Assembly: GCF_014646915.1 (NCBI RefSeq)
Contig: NZ_BMOE01000001.1
Span: forward strand, 462,568 to 526,567
DNA from: Deinococcus aquiradiocola
GTDB lineage: Bacteria; Deinococcota; Deinococci; Deinococcales; Deinococcaceae
Reading direction: 5' to 3'
DNA length: 64,000 nucleotides
Positions 45,281 through 54,754 of the stretch are shown here, piece by piece. A program made the position numbers and the translations under genes. A model generated the notes under the pieces. That model made no database searches, had not been told where the DNA came from, and saw only the letters and a list, made by a program, of their open reading frames with translations. Positions within the stretch are counted from its first letter, which is position 1, and each line of letters opens with the position of its first letter.

Positions 45281-47205
45281 ACCGGATCCGCTGGCTGGCC
45301 GTGACGATGAGCGTCGCGCTGAGCGTGTTCGGCGCGCGCCTCTTCGACCTGCAGGTGACGCGCCACGCGCAGTTCGCCGTGCAGAGCGACAACAACTACC
45401 AGAAGGACCAGGTGATCCGGGCGCTGCGCGGCGAGATCCGCACCCAGGACGGCCTGCTGCTCGCCACGAACCGCCTCGCGGTGGACCTGATCTACACCGG
45501 CGGCGACGTGAACAGCTGGGACAAGATCCGCTACCTGGCAGGCGTGCAGCCGGACGCAATGGTGGGCGACCAGCCCAGACCCCCGGACCCCGACAAGGAA
45601 AAGGAGGTGGTGCTGGCCCGCAACATCCGCGCCGAGAACCTCCCCGCCCTGTACGAGTTCACGGCCGTGCAGCCGAACCTCGAACTGCGGGAACGCGTGG
45701 AGCGCATCTACCCGCAGGGCAAGCTGGCCGCGCACCTGCTCGGGTACACGCGCGAGGCCGACCAGAGCGAGGTGGACGAGGGGTACACGCTCGGTGACCT
45801 CGTCGGCGCGAGCGGCCTGGAAGCGAGCCTCCAGAAGACGCTGGAGGGCAGGAACGGCATCCTGCGCAGCGAAGTCACGGCCGCCGGACGCCCGCAGAGC
45901 GACAAGGTCGTCGATCCGGGCCGCAAGGGGCAGGACATCACGCTCACCATCGACAGCACCATCCAGCGCGCGGCGGAACAGGCGCTGCAAAGCGCGCTGC
46001 CGGACATCAACAAGGGCCGCGCGAAGTACGGCAACCCGCCCGAAAGCATCGTCCGGGGCGCCGTCATCGCGCTCGACCCGCGCACCGGGAAGGTCCTCGC
46101 CATGGCGAGCAGCCCGACCTTCGACCCGAACTGGTTCTCGCGCACGCCCAGCCCCGACAAGAAAGCCAAGGCAGCAGCGCTCCTCAGCAGTTCCGAGGAC
46201 GCCGTCATGCAGAACCGCGTCGTGCAGTCCTGGGACGCGGGCAGCGTCTTCAAGCCGACCAGCACCCTCGCGTACATCGAGAAGTGGGGCGACAAGACCT
46301 TCACGTGCCTGCCGTACATCCGCTTCGGCGGCCCGAGGTACAACTGGCACCGCACCGGCAGCATGGGCCCCATGGACGGCGCGCTCGCCATCGCGAACTC
46401 CTGCAACACCTGGTACTACCAGACGGCCATCGACGCCGGCCCCGTCACGTACGCGAACATGCTCGCCAAACGCGCGCGCGAACTGGGCTTCGGCAGCCCC
46501 AGCGGCCTGGAACTCATCGGCGAGAAGAGCGGCAACATCCCCTCCCCGAAATGGGTGGAGGACACCTTCGACACGCCGTACCAGCCGGGGCAGGCGCTGA
46601 GCTTCTCGATCGGGCAGGACGCGCTCCTCGTGACGCCCGCCCAGATCGCGCGCGCCCTCGCGATGTTCGCCATGAAGGGCCAGCTGCGCGAACTGACGGT
46701 CCTGAACACCGTGAACGGCAAGCCCGTCCCGCTGCGGCCCGCCACCACCATCCAGAGCGACCCGAAGAACTTCGACATCATCTACAACGGCATGAGCATG
46801 ACGACCGCGCAGGCCGGCGCGAACAGCGGCACGGCGCGGCACATCCTGGGCGCGAACTACTTCCCCGTCCGGACGGGCGGCAAGACCGGGACCGGCGAGA
46901 CGGCCCTCAGCCACCGCAAGAACTACGGGTACACGAACGCGTGGTACGAGGGGTTCGGGCCGCTCTCCAGCCCGAACTTCGAGGTCGTGACGTTCTTCCA
47001 GAACGGCGGCGAAGGCTCCGGCCCGGCCCTCAACGCCGCCGCGAAGGTCTTCGCGGCCCGCTGGTGCCTGAAGCTCGACGAGCGCAACCACGCGCTGCCC
47101 GGCCAGACGCCCTGCACCGGCGAACTCGGCCAGATGCACGCCACCTACGCCAAACAGGCCCAGCAGGCGCAGGCGAATACCGGCAGCGCAGGCACCGGCC
47201 GGTGA
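45277..47205 (+). CDS. mrdA: Penicillin-binding protein 2 (peptidoglycan transpeptidase)
   Basis: This 642-residue class B penicillin-binding protein cross-links elongasome peptidoglycan. It has an N-terminal membrane anchor (about 5-22), the dimerisation domain (RGEIRTQDGLLLATN; GLEASLQKTLEGRNG) and a transpeptidase domain with SVFK (S323, K326), SCN (S375-N377) and KTG (K536-G538). Its place after mreC-mreD marks it as the PBP2 type rather than PBP3. The start is TTG 45277; no ATG or GTG lies in frame upstream, and it overlaps the stop of a micro-ORF. The C-terminal ~45 residues are Gln/Ala-rich. Confidence 0.93.
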   Translation: MNRIRWLAVTMSVALSVFGARLFDLQVTRHAQFAVQSDNNYQKDQVIRALRGEIRTQDGLLLATNRLAVDLIYTGGDVNSWDKIRYLAGVQPDAMVGDQPRPPDPDKEKEVVLARNIRAENLPALYEFTAVQPNLELRERVERIYPQGKLAAHLLGYTREADQSEVDEGYTLGDLVGASGLEASLQKTLEGRNGILRSEVTAAGRPQSDKVVDPGRKGQDITLTIDSTIQRAAEQALQSALPDINKGRAKYGNPPESIVRGAVIALDPRTGKVLAMASSPTFDPNWFSRTPSPDKKAKAAALLSSSEDAVMQNRVVQSWDAGSVFKPTSTLAYIEKWGDKTFTCLPYIRFGGPRYNWHRTGSMGPMDGALAIANSCNTWYYQTAIDAGPVTYANMLAKRARELGFGSPSGLELIGEKSGNIPSPKWVEDTFDTPYQPGQALSFSIGQDALLVTPAQIARALAMFAMKGQLRELTVLNTVNGKPVPLRPATTIQSDPKNFDIIYNGMSMTTAQAGANSGTARHILGANYFPVRTGGKTGTGETALSHRKNYGYTNAWYEGFGPLSSPNFEVVTFFQNGGEGSGPALNAAAKVFAARWCLKLDERNHALPGQTPCTGELGQMHATYAKQAQQAQANTGSAGTGR

Positions 47206-47215
47206 GGGCCACCCC

Positions 47216-47650
47216 GTGACGGCGCACGCGGCCCCGCAGCGCGTCACGGCCGACACGCCCGGCGTGCCCGACCTCCTGGCCCTGGCGATGTACCCCGACC
47301 CGGACCGCGTGCGGGCGGGCCTGCAGGGGTACGCGCTGCACCCGGACCGGCAGGTGTGGGCCTGGATGGTGGACGGCACAGCCGTCAGCGCGGCCGGGCT
47401 GAGCGTCTCGGGCACGCGTGCCGAACTGCTTCACCTGGGCACGCGCCCGGACGCGCGCGGGCAGGGCACGGCGCGCTCCCTGCTGCTCGCCGTGATGCGC
47501 GAACTGCACCTGACGGTCCTGACTGCCGAGACGGACGACGGCGCCGCCGGGTTCTACCGCCGCTGCGGCTTCGAGGTGACGCCCACGCCGTCCAGGTGGG
47601 GGGCACGGTACCGCTGCGCCCTGACCTTGCCGGAGGACGGCTCCACCTGA
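47216..47650 (+). CDS. GNAT-family N-acetyltransferase
   Basis: This 144-residue protein has a GNAT core: WAWMVDGTAVSAAGLSVSGTRAELLHLGTRPDARGQGTARSLLLAVM, in which ARGQGTAR is the acetyl-CoA pyrophosphate loop, and FYRRCGFEVTP near the C-terminus. The substrate is unknown. GTG 47216 begins 11 bases after the PBP2 stop, so it is likely the last gene of the maf-mre-PBP2 transcript, although no functional link is known. Confidence 0.85.
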   Translation: MTAHAAPQRVTADTPGVPDLLALAMYPDPDRVRAGLQGYALHPDRQVWAWMVDGTAVSAAGLSVSGTRAELLHLGTRPDARGQGTARSLLLAVMRELHLTVLTAETDDGAAGFYRRCGFEVTPTPSRWGARYRCALTLPEDGST

Positions 47651-47709
47651 ACGGGGTGGGGTTGCCTGCGGGGAAGGTCAGCGACCGTGATGGTTCGTAC
47701 CTGTGCTGG

Positions 47710-48246
47710 TCAGCGTCTGCGGAGCTTGAGGCGTTCCTCGACCGCGAGCCTGTCGACGCGTTCGTTCTCGTCGTGGCCCGCGTGACCCTTGACCCACACG
47801 AAGGTCAGGGCGTGCCGGTGCGCCTGCTCGATCAGTTCCTCCCACAGGTCCTGGTTCTTGACGGGGTCCTTGCTGGCGGTCCGCCACCCGTTCCGCTGCC
47901 AGTTCAGGATCCAGCGGTCCGTGAAGGCCTTGCGGAGGTACTGGCTGTCCGTCACGACGCGCACCTGACACGGGCGCTTCAGGGTCCTGAGGCCTTCAAG
48001 CAGGCCCGTGAGTTCCATGCGGTTGTTGGTGGTGCCGCCCTCGTGGCCGGACAGGACCAGTTCGCTGCCCCGGTACTTCAGGATGCAGGCCCACCCGCCG
48101 TGCCCGGCGGCCGTGTCGCACGCACCGTCCGCGAACAGTTCCACGTTCTCGCCCGCGATGGGCACGGCAGGCTGGATGCACGCCTGGATGGGCAGGAGGT
48201 CGCGGGCGGCGTCGGTCTTGGGTCGGGGGCGGGAGCTGCGCGTCAT
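47710..48246 (-). CDS. rnhA: Ribonuclease HI
   Basis: RNase HI cuts the RNA strand of RNA-DNA hybrids. The 178-residue protein carries the DEDD-type active site in order: ELFADGACD (Asp), TNNRMELTGLLEGL (Glu), VVTDSQYLRKA (Asp), and KGHAGHDENERVDRLA (His and Asp). The N-terminal ~35 residues before the catalytic domain are Arg-rich and not part of the standard fold. ATG 48246 follows a TACAGT (48255-48260) by eight bases. Confidence 0.94.
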   Translation of the reverse strand: MTRSSRPRPKTDAARDLLPIQACIQPAVPIAGENVELFADGACDTAAGHGGWACILKYRGSELVLSGHEGGTTNNRMELTGLLEGLRTLKRPCQVRVVTDSQYLRKAFTDRWILNWQRNGWRTASKDPVKNQDLWEELIEQAHRHALTFVWVKGHAGHDENERVDRLAVEERLKLRRR

Positions 48247-48331
48247 GCGCGGGTACTGTAGTGCATTTCGGGCGTGCGGGTCTGGGAGGGCCGTTCCGGT
48301 TCGCGTGGGCCGCGTCTGGTACAGTCCGGGC

Positions 48332-49021
48332 ATGAACGTCATGGCAGTCTTCGCTCACCCGGACGACGAAATCGGTTGCATCGGCACCCTCGCGCGGCAC
48401 GCCGCCAGGGGCGACAAGGTCATGCTGGTCTGGACGACGCTCGGTGAGCTCGCCAGTCAGTTCGGGGACCGTTCGCACGAGGACGTGACCCGCACGCGCC
48501 GCGAACACGGCGCGTGGGTCGCCGAGCAGATCGGCGCGTCGTACCGTTTCTTCGACATGGGCGACAGCCGCATGACCGGCAGCCGCGACGAGGCGCTGCA
48601 GCTGGCGCGACTGTACGCGGAATTCCAGCCGAACGCCGTCATCACCTGGAGTGACGACCACCCGCACCCGGACCACCGCGTCAGCGCGAAGATCGCGTAC
48701 GACGCCGTCACGCTGGCACGCATCCCCAAGATCCTCAACGAGGGCCTCGCCGAGCCGCTGCAGGCGTGGCGGGACCCGGTCCGCATCTACCAGTACCACG
48801 CGGACGCGAGCCCGTACCCGGAGGTGTTCGTGGACATCACGGACAGCATCGACGTGGCCGAGCGCGTCATGGCGTACTACCAGCGGTTCTACGGGTGGGC
48901 GTTCACGCCCGAGGCGTACCGGCAGGCGCGGGCCCAGGCGGGCACCATGAGCGGCGTGAAGTACGCCGAGCGCTTCAACCTGAAGGCCGCGCACCCCAGG
49001 GCCGTCACGCACCTCGGCTGA
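48332..49021 (+). CDS. PIG-L family deacetylase (possible bacillithiol BshB)
   Basis: This 229-residue zinc-dependent deacetylase shows AVFAHPDDEIGCIG (the AHPDDE zinc motif) and DDHPHPDHR (the second zinc site), and contains a DMGDSRMTGSRDE segment. The PIG-L group removes acetyl groups from N-acetylglucosaminyl compounds. In bacteria that make bacillithiol, BshB has this fold and acts on GlcNAc-malate; Deinococcus makes bacillithiol, so BshB is plausible, but paralogues for other substrates exist. ATG 48332 is leaderless (TACAGT at 48320-48325). Confidence 0.85.
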   Translation: MNVMAVFAHPDDEIGCIGTLARHAARGDKVMLVWTTLGELASQFGDRSHEDVTRTRREHGAWVAEQIGASYRFFDMGDSRMTGSRDEALQLARLYAEFQPNAVITWSDDHPHPDHRVSAKIAYDAVTLARIPKILNEGLAEPLQAWRDPVRIYQYHADASPYPEVFVDITDSIDVAERVMAYYQRFYGWAFTPEAYRQARAQAGTMSGVKYAERFNLKAAHPRAVTHLG

Positions 49022-49049
49022 CCCGTTGACCGGTTGACCGGAGGCCGGA

Positions 49050-49985
49050 TCAGAGGTCGTTGATCTGCGGTCTGAAGTCCACCCTGCGGATCAGGTCGAG
49101 GTACTCCTGTTCGCTGAGCGCTTCGCGTTTCCCGGCGAGCGCGACGAACATCGCTTCCATGACGTTGGTGGCGAAGTTGCGGCTCCCGATGCGGGGCGTG
49201 GTCGTGACGAGGCGTTTCACGCCGTGCGCGGACATCCACTCGCGGTCGGGTTCGGTGATCGTCTGCGTGAGGACGGTCTTGCCGTGCAGGTCCTGCGGCG
49301 CGTACCGTTTGACGTAGTGCGTGTCTCCGGCGAGTACGTCTGCCCACGCGTAGTACTTCGTGCCTTTGCTGACGACGCTCGATTCCTGCTTGTCGCCGGT
49401 CGGGTAGAACCAGTCCTGCGGGAGTTTCGTGACGACGGGCAGCACGAGGCCCGCCACGCGCCGCAGGGCCTGAAGGCTGCGCAGCGGGTAGTCGATGCCC
49501 AGCCCGAAGATCACGTCGCCGTACACCACGTCCGCGTGCACGTCGCTGAGGGCCTCGGCCATACCGAAGCGGTCGACGGCGCTCACCATCAGGACGCGCT
49601 GCGTCTTCCAGTGCAGCACAGGGTCGAGCTGCATGACGGCCTCGCGTTCCAGGGTGTTCTTCAGGCCGCTCCCGTCGAGGACGGGGGTCTTGCGGACGCC
49701 CTCCACGAGCTTGCGGACGTTCCCGAAGGTGTAGCGTTTCCCGCCGGACACGACGTACAGGTCCGCGCCGCCCAGGCCGAAGGCGTCCACGCGTCCGTCG
49801 AGCTGCGCGAAGAGTTCCTTCATGCGGCTGCTGTCGCCGTCCGTGCCGATGCGTTCCAGGATGAACGGCTGCCCGAGCACTTCGATCTCCTCGCGGGCGT
49901 TGCGTTTGCTGCTCCCGAGGCTGACGCTGACGACGTGCTTGTAACCGGCAGGGGCGGGCTGCCACGTGGAGTTGGGGTTGCTCAT
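49050..49985 (-). CDS. Quinate 5-dehydrogenase-like protein of Deinococcus-Thermus
   Basis: This protein of about 311 residues resembles, from memory, a Deinococcus-Thermus family annotated as quinate 5-dehydrogenase. Recognisable features are the opening HVVSVSLGSSKRNAREEIEV, the ERIGTDGDSSRMKELFAQLDG segment, the GGADLYVVSGGKRYTF strand and TPVLDGSGLKNTLER. I see no standard GxGxxG nucleotide-binding loop, so the enzymatic label is doubtful. ATG 49985 follows a TACAAT (49995-50000) by nine bases. It is downstream of gdhB on the same strand, beyond a hairpin. Confidence 0.55.
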   Translation of the reverse strand: MSNPNSTWQPAPAGYKHVVSVSLGSSKRNAREEIEVLGQPFILERIGTDGDSSRMKELFAQLDGRVDAFGLGGADLYVVSGGKRYTFGNVRKLVEGVRKTPVLDGSGLKNTLEREAVMQLDPVLHWKTQRVLMVSAVDRFGMAEALSDVHADVVYGDVIFGLGIDYPLRSLQALRRVAGLVLPVVTKLPQDWFYPTGDKQESSVVSKGTKYYAWADVLAGDTHYVKRYAPQDLHGKTVLTQTITEPDREWMSAHGVKRLVTTTPRIGSRNFATNVMEAMFVALAGKREALSEQEYLDLIRRVDFRPQINDL

Positions 49986-50066
49986 GTGAGCCCCATTGTA
50001 AGGGCCGCATGTGAGCGGCCGGTTCAGGCGTGCAGGCACGCGCAGCCTCGTGCGGTGCAAGGCGAC

Positions 50067-50088
50067 GCCCCGCCGGTCGGGGCGGGGC
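50067..50088 (-). terminator. Hairpin downstream of gdhB
   Basis: An 8-bp stem (50067-50074 with 50081-50088) with a 6-base loop lies 45 bases beyond the gdhB stop on the transcribed minus strand. Confidence 0.5.
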
Positions 50089-50132
50089 TGGCCGTGTGCG
50101 GGTGCACCTGCCGGGTCAGGGGCGGGATGGGT

Positions 50133-51455
50133 TCAGGGGTACAGGCCGCGCAGGGCGCGCGCTTCGAGGACGCGCGTGCACGCGACGATGAAGGCCGCCG
50201 TGCGGAGCGTGACGCCGTGCCGCTGCGACACGTCCCACAGGGAGTCGAAGGCTTCGCGCATGATGCGGTCGAGGCGGGCGTTGATCTCGTCCTCGGTCCA
50301 GAAGAAGCTGCTGAAGTCCTGCACCCATTCGAAGTAGCTGACGGTCACGCCGCCCGCGTTGGCGAGCACGTCCGGGACGACGGTGACGCCCTTGTCGTGC
50401 AGGATGTCGTCGGCGGCGGGCGTGGTGGGGCCGTTCGCGCCCTCGATGATGACGCGCGCGCGGATGCGGGCGGCGTTCGTTTCGGTCAGCTGGTTCTCGA
50501 GCGCGGCGGGAATGAGGACGTCGCAGTCCACGTCCCAGAACGCGTCACGCTCGACGGGTTCCGTGCCCGGCAGGTCGAGGATGCTGCCGGTGGCGCGCAG
50601 GTGCTCCAGGGCCCTGTGCGGGTCGATGCCGGCGCTGCTGTGCACGGTGCCGCTCACGTCCTGAATGGCGACGATCTTCGCGCCGTGGTCGTGGAAGATG
50701 CGGGCGGCGGCGTTGCCGACGTTCCCGAAGCCCTGCACGGCGATGCGGGCGCCTTCGAGCGGAATGCCGAGTTTCTGCATGGCCTGCGCGCCCGTCACGA
50801 ACACGCCGCGTCCGGTGGCGTCGGCGCGGCCGAGCGAGCCGCCGAGCGCGACGGGTTTGCCGGTCACGACGCCGGTGCTGGTCTTGCCGGTGTTCATGCT
50901 GTACGTGTCCATCATCCACGCCATGATCTGCGGGTTGGTGTTCACGTCGGGGGCGGGGATGTCCTTTTCCGGCCCGATGATGAGGCCGATCTCGGTGGTG
51001 TAGCGGCGCGTGAGGCGTTCGAGTTCGCCCTGGCTGTAGTTGCGCGGGTCGATGCGGATGCCGCCCTTGCCGCCGCCGTACGGGAGGTTCACGGCGGCGT
51101 TCTTGACGGTCATCCAGGCGGAGAGCGCCATGACCTCGCTGAGCGTCACGTCCTGGTGGAAGCGGATGCCTCCCTTGGCGGGGCCGCGCGAGGTGTTGTG
51201 CTGCACGCGGTAGCCCTCGAAGTGCGCGACGGTGCCGTCGTCGAGGTGGATGGGCACGTCCACGATCAGGATGCGTTTGGGCCGCTTGAGCGTCTCGACC
51301 CAGTACGCGAGCTTGCCGAGGTACGGGGTGACGCGGTCCACCTGTTCGAGGTAGATGCCCCACGGGCCGAGGTGCGACGCGTCGAGGTAGCTGGGGATGG
51401 CGTGCTGGCGGGGGGCGGGCTGGTCACTGGCGGGCGGGCGGTGTTCGGTGGTCAT
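50133..51455 (-). CDS. gdhB: Glutamate dehydrogenase, catalytic subunit type
   Basis: This 440-residue enzyme interconverts glutamate and 2-oxoglutarate with NAD(P). The substrate residues are intact: K94 in [10 protein letters not shown] (equivalent to clostridial K89, which holds the gamma-carboxylate), K118 in MTVKNA, catalytic K130 in PYGGGKGG and the Asp in [10 protein letters not shown]. The Rossmann motif is [13 protein letters not shown]. It follows a paralogue (51665-52912) in which the first of these lysines is replaced. In Thermus such GdhA/GdhB pairs form hetero-complexes regulated by leucine. ATG 51455 has GAGG nearby upstream. Confidence 0.93.
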   Translation of the reverse strand: MTTEHRPPASDQPAPRQHAIPSYLDASHLGPWGIYLEQVDRVTPYLGKLAYWVETLKRPKRILIVDVPIHLDDGTVAHFEGYRVQHNTSRGPAKGGIRFHQDVTLSEVMALSAWMTVKNAAVNLPYGGGKGGIRIDPRNYSQGELERLTRRYTTEIGLIIGPEKDIPAPDVNTNPQIMAWMMDTYSMNTGKTSTGVVTGKPVALGGSLGRADATGRGVFVTGAQAMQKLGIPLEGARIAVQGFGNVGNAAARIFHDHGAKIVAIQDVSGTVHSSAGIDPHRALEHLRATGSILDLPGTEPVERDAFWDVDCDVLIPAALENQLTETNAARIRARVIIEGANGPTTPAADDILHDKGVTVVPDVLANAGGVTVSYFEWVQDFSSFFWTEDEINARLDRIMREAFDSLWDVSQRHGVTLRTAAFIVACTRVLEARALRGLYP

Positions 51456-51518
51456 GGCAACCTCGGAGGGTGGAGTGGTCGGTGCTGCGGGCCTGCGTGT
51501 GGCACTGCGGGGTGGGTC

Positions 51519-51668
51519 ATACGGTGTTGAGCTGAACTTTTGGAGTTCGGCCGAGCGGAGCGCGAAGCCGCCGCCCGGCCGCGAGTATCAACAAGTACGT
51601 TTTTAGGAGGTGGAAGGGATGTCGGCGCTGTTCCCGGCATCCCTGGAATCGGATCAGAACCGTATCAG
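51519..51668. repeat. Interspersed palindromic repeat, copy 5 (inverted)
   Basis: This copy is in the opposite orientation: it starts ATACGGTGTTGAGCTGAAC, continues through the GTTCGGCCGAGCGGAGCGCG hairpin arm and ends CGGATCAGAACCGTATCAG. TCA at 51665-51667 is the stop codon of the upstream dehydrogenase paralogue, so the other end of the element supplies the stop here. It fills the gap between the two gdh genes. Confidence 0.9.
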
Positions 51669-52912
51669 GGGTACACGCCGCGCATGGTGGAGGCGTCGTG
51701 GAGCTTCTCGAGCGCGAGGGCGTACGCGGCGGTGCGCAGGTCGGTGCGGCGTTCGCGGGCGAAGTGCAGCACGGCGTTCACGGCCACGAGGACGCGCGCG
51801 TCGACGGCGGCCACGATCTCGCTTTCCAGCCAGAAGAAGTTGCTGGCGTCCTGCACCCATTCGAGGTAGTTGGCGATCACGCCGCCGACGCTGGCGATCA
51901 GGTCGGGGATGACGACGCTGCCCTGGAGTTTCAGGGTGCGTTCGGCGTCGGGCAGCACGGCTCGGTTGATGGCTTCCAGCACGTAGTGGGCGCGCACGTC
52001 GGAGGCGTTCCCGGCGTGGATGCTGCCGAAGTCGCTGGACAGCACGAGCAGGTCCACGTCCAGGGCGAGGAGGTCGCCGGGCGTGAGGGCGGTCGCGTGG
52101 CCGTCCACGCTGCCGGTCAGGGCGCGGTGCTCGCCGAGGGCGTGCAGGTCGAGGCCGCCGCTGTCGTACGCGCCGCCGACGCTGTCGCTGACGGCGACGA
52201 TGCGCGCGCCGCGCTCCTGGAGGCCTTCGGCGCAGCGGCGTCCGGCGTCGCCGTAACCGAAGATGGCGACGCTGGCGTTGCGGACGCTGTCGCCGCGTTC
52301 TTCGAGGACGCGGGCGGCGACGACGGCCGCGCCGTGCCCGCGCGCGTCCTTGCTGCCGTAGCTGCCGCCGAGCGGGATGGGTTTGCCGACGACGACGCCG
52401 CTGGAGGTGCTGCCTCTGTTCTCGTTGTAGGTGTCGAGCATCCAGGCCATGATCTGTTCGTCGGTGCCGATGTCGGGCGCGACGATGTCTTCACGCGGGC
52501 CGATCAGTTCGACGAGTTCGCTGGTGTAGCGGCGCGTGAGGCGCTGCAGTTCGGCGGCGCTGAGGGTGGTGGGGTCCACGTCGATGCCGCCCTTCGCGCC
52601 GCCGAGCGGGAGGTCCGCGACGGCGTGCTTGAGCGTCATGATGGCGGCGAGCACCTCGCACTCGTGGGTGTTCAGGCCGGGCTTGAAGCGCACGCCGCCC
52701 ATGCTGGGGCCGAGCCCGATGCTGTGGACGCTGCGGTAGCCTTTGAAGACCTGCACGCGGCCGTCGTCCATGCGGACGGGGAGGCTGAGCGTGACGCTGC
52801 GTTTGGGGTATTTGAAGTACATCAGCGACTGTTCGCTGACGCCGGTGTGGGGGAGCGCCTGTTCGAGTTGTTCCATCAGGCCCTGCCAGTTGAGTCCAGA
52901 AGACCGCATCAT
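51665..52912 (-). CDS. gdhA: Glutamate dehydrogenase paralogue, likely regulatory subunit
   Basis: This 415-residue Glu/Leu/Phe/Val dehydrogenase-family protein is a partner of gdhB. It retains K95 (TLKHAV), K107 (GGAKGG) and the Asp of [10 protein letters not shown], but the Lys that binds the glutamate side chain is Met71 (GPSMGG). Leucine dehydrogenases also carry a hydrophobic residue there. The protein therefore probably does not use glutamate well and may bind leucine as a regulator, as the GdhA subunit of Thermus does. The nucleotide loop is also altered ([10 protein letters not shown]). It has a proper -35/-10 promoter at 53014-53041, and its TGA stop is within repeat copy 5. Confidence 0.85.
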   Translation of the reverse strand: MMRSSGLNWQGLMEQLEQALPHTGVSEQSLMYFKYPKRSVTLSLPVRMDDGRVQVFKGYRSVHSIGLGPSMGGVRFKPGLNTHECEVLAAIMTLKHAVADLPLGGAKGGIDVDPTTLSAAELQRLTRRYTSELVELIGPREDIVAPDIGTDEQIMAWMLDTYNENRGSTSSGVVVGKPIPLGGSYGSKDARGHGAAVVAARVLEERGDSVRNASVAIFGYGDAGRRCAEGLQERGARIVAVSDSVGGAYDSGGLDLHALGEHRALTGSVDGHATALTPGDLLALDVDLLVLSSDFGSIHAGNASDVRAHYVLEAINRAVLPDAERTLKLQGSVVIPDLIASVGGVIANYLEWVQDASNFFWLESEIVAAVDARVLVAVNAVLHFARERRTDLRTAAYALALEKLHDASTMRGVYP

Positions 52913-53013
52913 GCCTCCATGAAACCACTCCCGTCATGAGCTTGGCCAGGACGGGGTCACACGGCACCCGGTGACGGTGTGCGTCCGGCTGTCTGGACTG
53001 TGATTTCGGCAAG

Positions 53014-53041
53014 AGTATACAGGATACATGAGGCGTTGCAA
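53014..53041 (-). promoter_or_regulatory. Vegetative promoter of the gdhA-gdhB unit
   Basis: On the minus strand, TTGCAA (53041-53036) and TATACT (53019-53014) are separated by 16 bases, the clearest -35/-10 pair in the window. It implies a ~95-base 5' leader before ATG 52912. The surrounding stretch 52913-53194 has no gene. Confidence 0.75.
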
Positions 53042-53194
53042 ATGCCAGGACCGCCCGCGCCGCCTGAATGCAGGGTAGCGCAAGGCCACCCCTCACGGAG
53101 CGAACCGTGCGGCACGCCCGGCCGAAATACGGGCCGGAGGGGGCACGGATCCCTGCATCTCCCCCACCCGCCTGCCTGAAAACAGAAAAGGAAA

Positions 53195-53235
53195 CCCCCC
53201 ACATCCGATTTTCAATTGAAAACCGGAGTGGGGGG
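53195..53235 (-). terminator. Rho-independent terminator of the polyprenyl synthase gene
   Basis: A long hairpin (C-run 53195-53200 pairing with G-run 53230-53235, and GATTTTC-AATT-GAAAAC at the tip) is followed on the minus strand by TTTCCTTTTC. It is among the most AT-containing structures in the window and fits a strong terminator 16 bases after the stop. Confidence 0.85.
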
Positions 53236-53250
53236 AGGACGAGGCAATCG

Positions 53251-54210
53251 TTACTTCACGCGCTGCGTTTCCAGCATCGCCAGCGATTCAAGCCGCTCGC
53301 GCGCCGGACTGGCGGGCAGCACCGACAGGGCCTGCACCGCCAGCCGCGAGCGCCGCGCGATCTCCTGCCGCGACGCGCCAAACACGCCGTGTACGGCGGC
53401 CAGCGTCCGGACGCGCTCCACGTCTTCCGGGCGAGACGCGCGGCGCTCCAGGATGTCGCGCACCTCCGGGCCGTCCGGGCCGTCCAGCAGCAGCAGCACC
53501 GGGTACGTCGCCTTGCCTTCATGCAGGTCGCCGCCCACCGGCTTGCCGAGCGTCGCCTCGTCCGACGCGAGGTCCAGCAGGTCGTCCTGCATCTGGAACG
53601 CCAGCCCGTACTCCCGCCCGAAGGTCCGCAGCGCCTCCAGGTGCGCATGCGGGGCGCGCAGCAGCAGCGCCGGGGCGGTCACGGCCAGCTCGATCAGCAC
53701 GCCGGTCTTGCCGCGAATGATGTCCAGGTAGTGCTCAAGCGAGTACTCGCCGTACGCCGCCACCTGGAACTGCAGCACCTCACCCTCGCACACGGCGGCG
53801 GCCGTCTCGCCGAAGGCGCGCGTGAGGGCCTGCGCGGCGCCAGGGTCCGGCAGGTTGCCGAGCAGCACGAGCAGTTTGCTGAGCATGTAGTCGCCGCTCA
53901 TCACGCTGACCACGTTCCCGAAACGCCGGAAGGCCGTCTCGCGGCCGCGCCGGGTGTCGGCGTTGTCGAGCAGGTCGTCGTGCAGCAGGCTCGCGGAGTG
54001 CAGCAGTTCGATGGCGACGGCGAGGTCGTGCGCCTGCGCGTCCTGCCCGCCCAGCAGCCGCATCGAGAGGTACACGAGGCTGGGCCGCAGGCGTTTCCCG
54101 CCGGCCGCCGCGAGGTCCTCGCCGATCAGTTCGATGAATTCCACGCGTGAACGCAGCACCTCGCGCAGACGGTCTTCGAAGGTGTCGAGCGGGAGCGGCG
54201 GCAGACTCAT
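53251..54210 (-). CDS. Long-chain polyprenyl diphosphate synthase
   Basis: This 319-residue trans-prenyltransferase has both aspartate-rich motifs, LLHDDLLDNADTRRG (DDxxD) and QMQDDLLDLASDE, plus GKRLRPSLVYLSMRL. The fifth residue before the first motif is Ala (HSASLLHDD), a small residue, so chain growth is not blocked early and a long product such as hepta- or octaprenyl diphosphate for menaquinone is likely. The C-terminal half is standard in length. ATG 54210 is leaderless (TAAACT at 54217-54222). A second synthase with a bulkier residue is at 55858. Confidence 0.9.
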   Translation of the reverse strand: MSLPPLPLDTFEDRLREVLRSRVEFIELIGEDLAAAGGKRLRPSLVYLSMRLLGGQDAQAHDLAVAIELLHSASLLHDDLLDNADTRRGRETAFRRFGNVVSVMSGDYMLSKLLVLLGNLPDPGAAQALTRAFGETAAAVCEGEVLQFQVAAYGEYSLEHYLDIIRGKTGVLIELAVTAPALLLRAPHAHLEALRTFGREYGLAFQMQDDLLDLASDEATLGKPVGGDLHEGKATYPVLLLLDGPDGPEVRDILERRASRPEDVERVRTLAAVHGVFGASRQEIARRSRLAVQALSVLPASPARERLESLAMLETQRVK

Positions 54211-54310
54211 GAACTCAGTTTAGCGGGCAGGGCGGGCTACAAATGTACCGGTTCGTCCGTCTTCCACCCGCCTGGGGGGGGTTCCGGGCGGCGCGGGCAG
54301 CCCACAGGAA

Positions 54311-54347
54311 CGCCGGACGGCCGTCTGCTGGGGCGGGCCGTCCGGCG
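54311..54347 (-). terminator. Hairpin terminator of the 54363-54743 gene
   Basis: A perfect 12-bp stem (54311-54322 with 54336-54347) with a 13-base loop lies just beyond the stop of the minus-strand gene. Confidence 0.75.
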
Positions 54348-54362
54348 CTGGTGCGGAGGGCG

Positions 54363-54743
54363 TCAGGGGCGGGTGGCGTACCCGTTCCTGACGAGGTCGT
54401 CGGCGACGTTGGTCTTGCCGCGCAGCAGGATCACCTTGGGGACGCTGCCCTTCTCGACGACCTGCACGTCCAGCGAGCTGCTGCTGGGCAGCATGCGTCC
54501 CAGCACGCCGTCCGCGCCGATCTTGAGGGTCACGCCGTACAGGTCGACGGGAATGACGGTCTGGTTGACGCGCAGCAGCAGGTGGCCCTCGACGTCCACG
54601 CGGTCGAACTGCGCGCGGAAGGTGGCGACGACGGCAGGCACGGCGGAGGCCAGTGCGCCGCAACTCAGGGCGAGCAGGGCGAGGCCCAGACGGGCCCTGC
54701 GGAGCGGGCGGGGAGCGGGCGGGGCAGCATGACGGGTGAGCAT
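54363..54743 (-). CDS. Small exported protein, SNase-like OB-fold remnant
   Basis: This 126-residue protein has an N-terminal signal or membrane anchor (about 18-42, ARLGLALLALSCGALASAVPA). The mature part has strands resembling a staphylococcal-nuclease OB fold: FDRVDVEGHLLLRVNQTVIPVDLYGVTL and ILLRGKTNVADDLVRNGYA, the latter close to the family's NxxLVxxGYA. The catalytic Arg/Glu set of active nucleases is not recognisable and the domain is short, so it is probably not a nuclease. AGGAGG lies just before ATG 54743, immediately beside repeat copy 6. Confidence 0.6.
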   Translation of the reverse strand: MLTRHAAPPAPRPLRRARLGLALLALSCGALASAVPAVVATFRAQFDRVDVEGHLLLRVNQTVIPVDLYGVTLKIGADGVLGRMLPSSSSLDVQVVEKGSVPKVILLRGKTNVADDLVRNGYATRP

Positions 54744-54754
54744 GACCGGACCTC

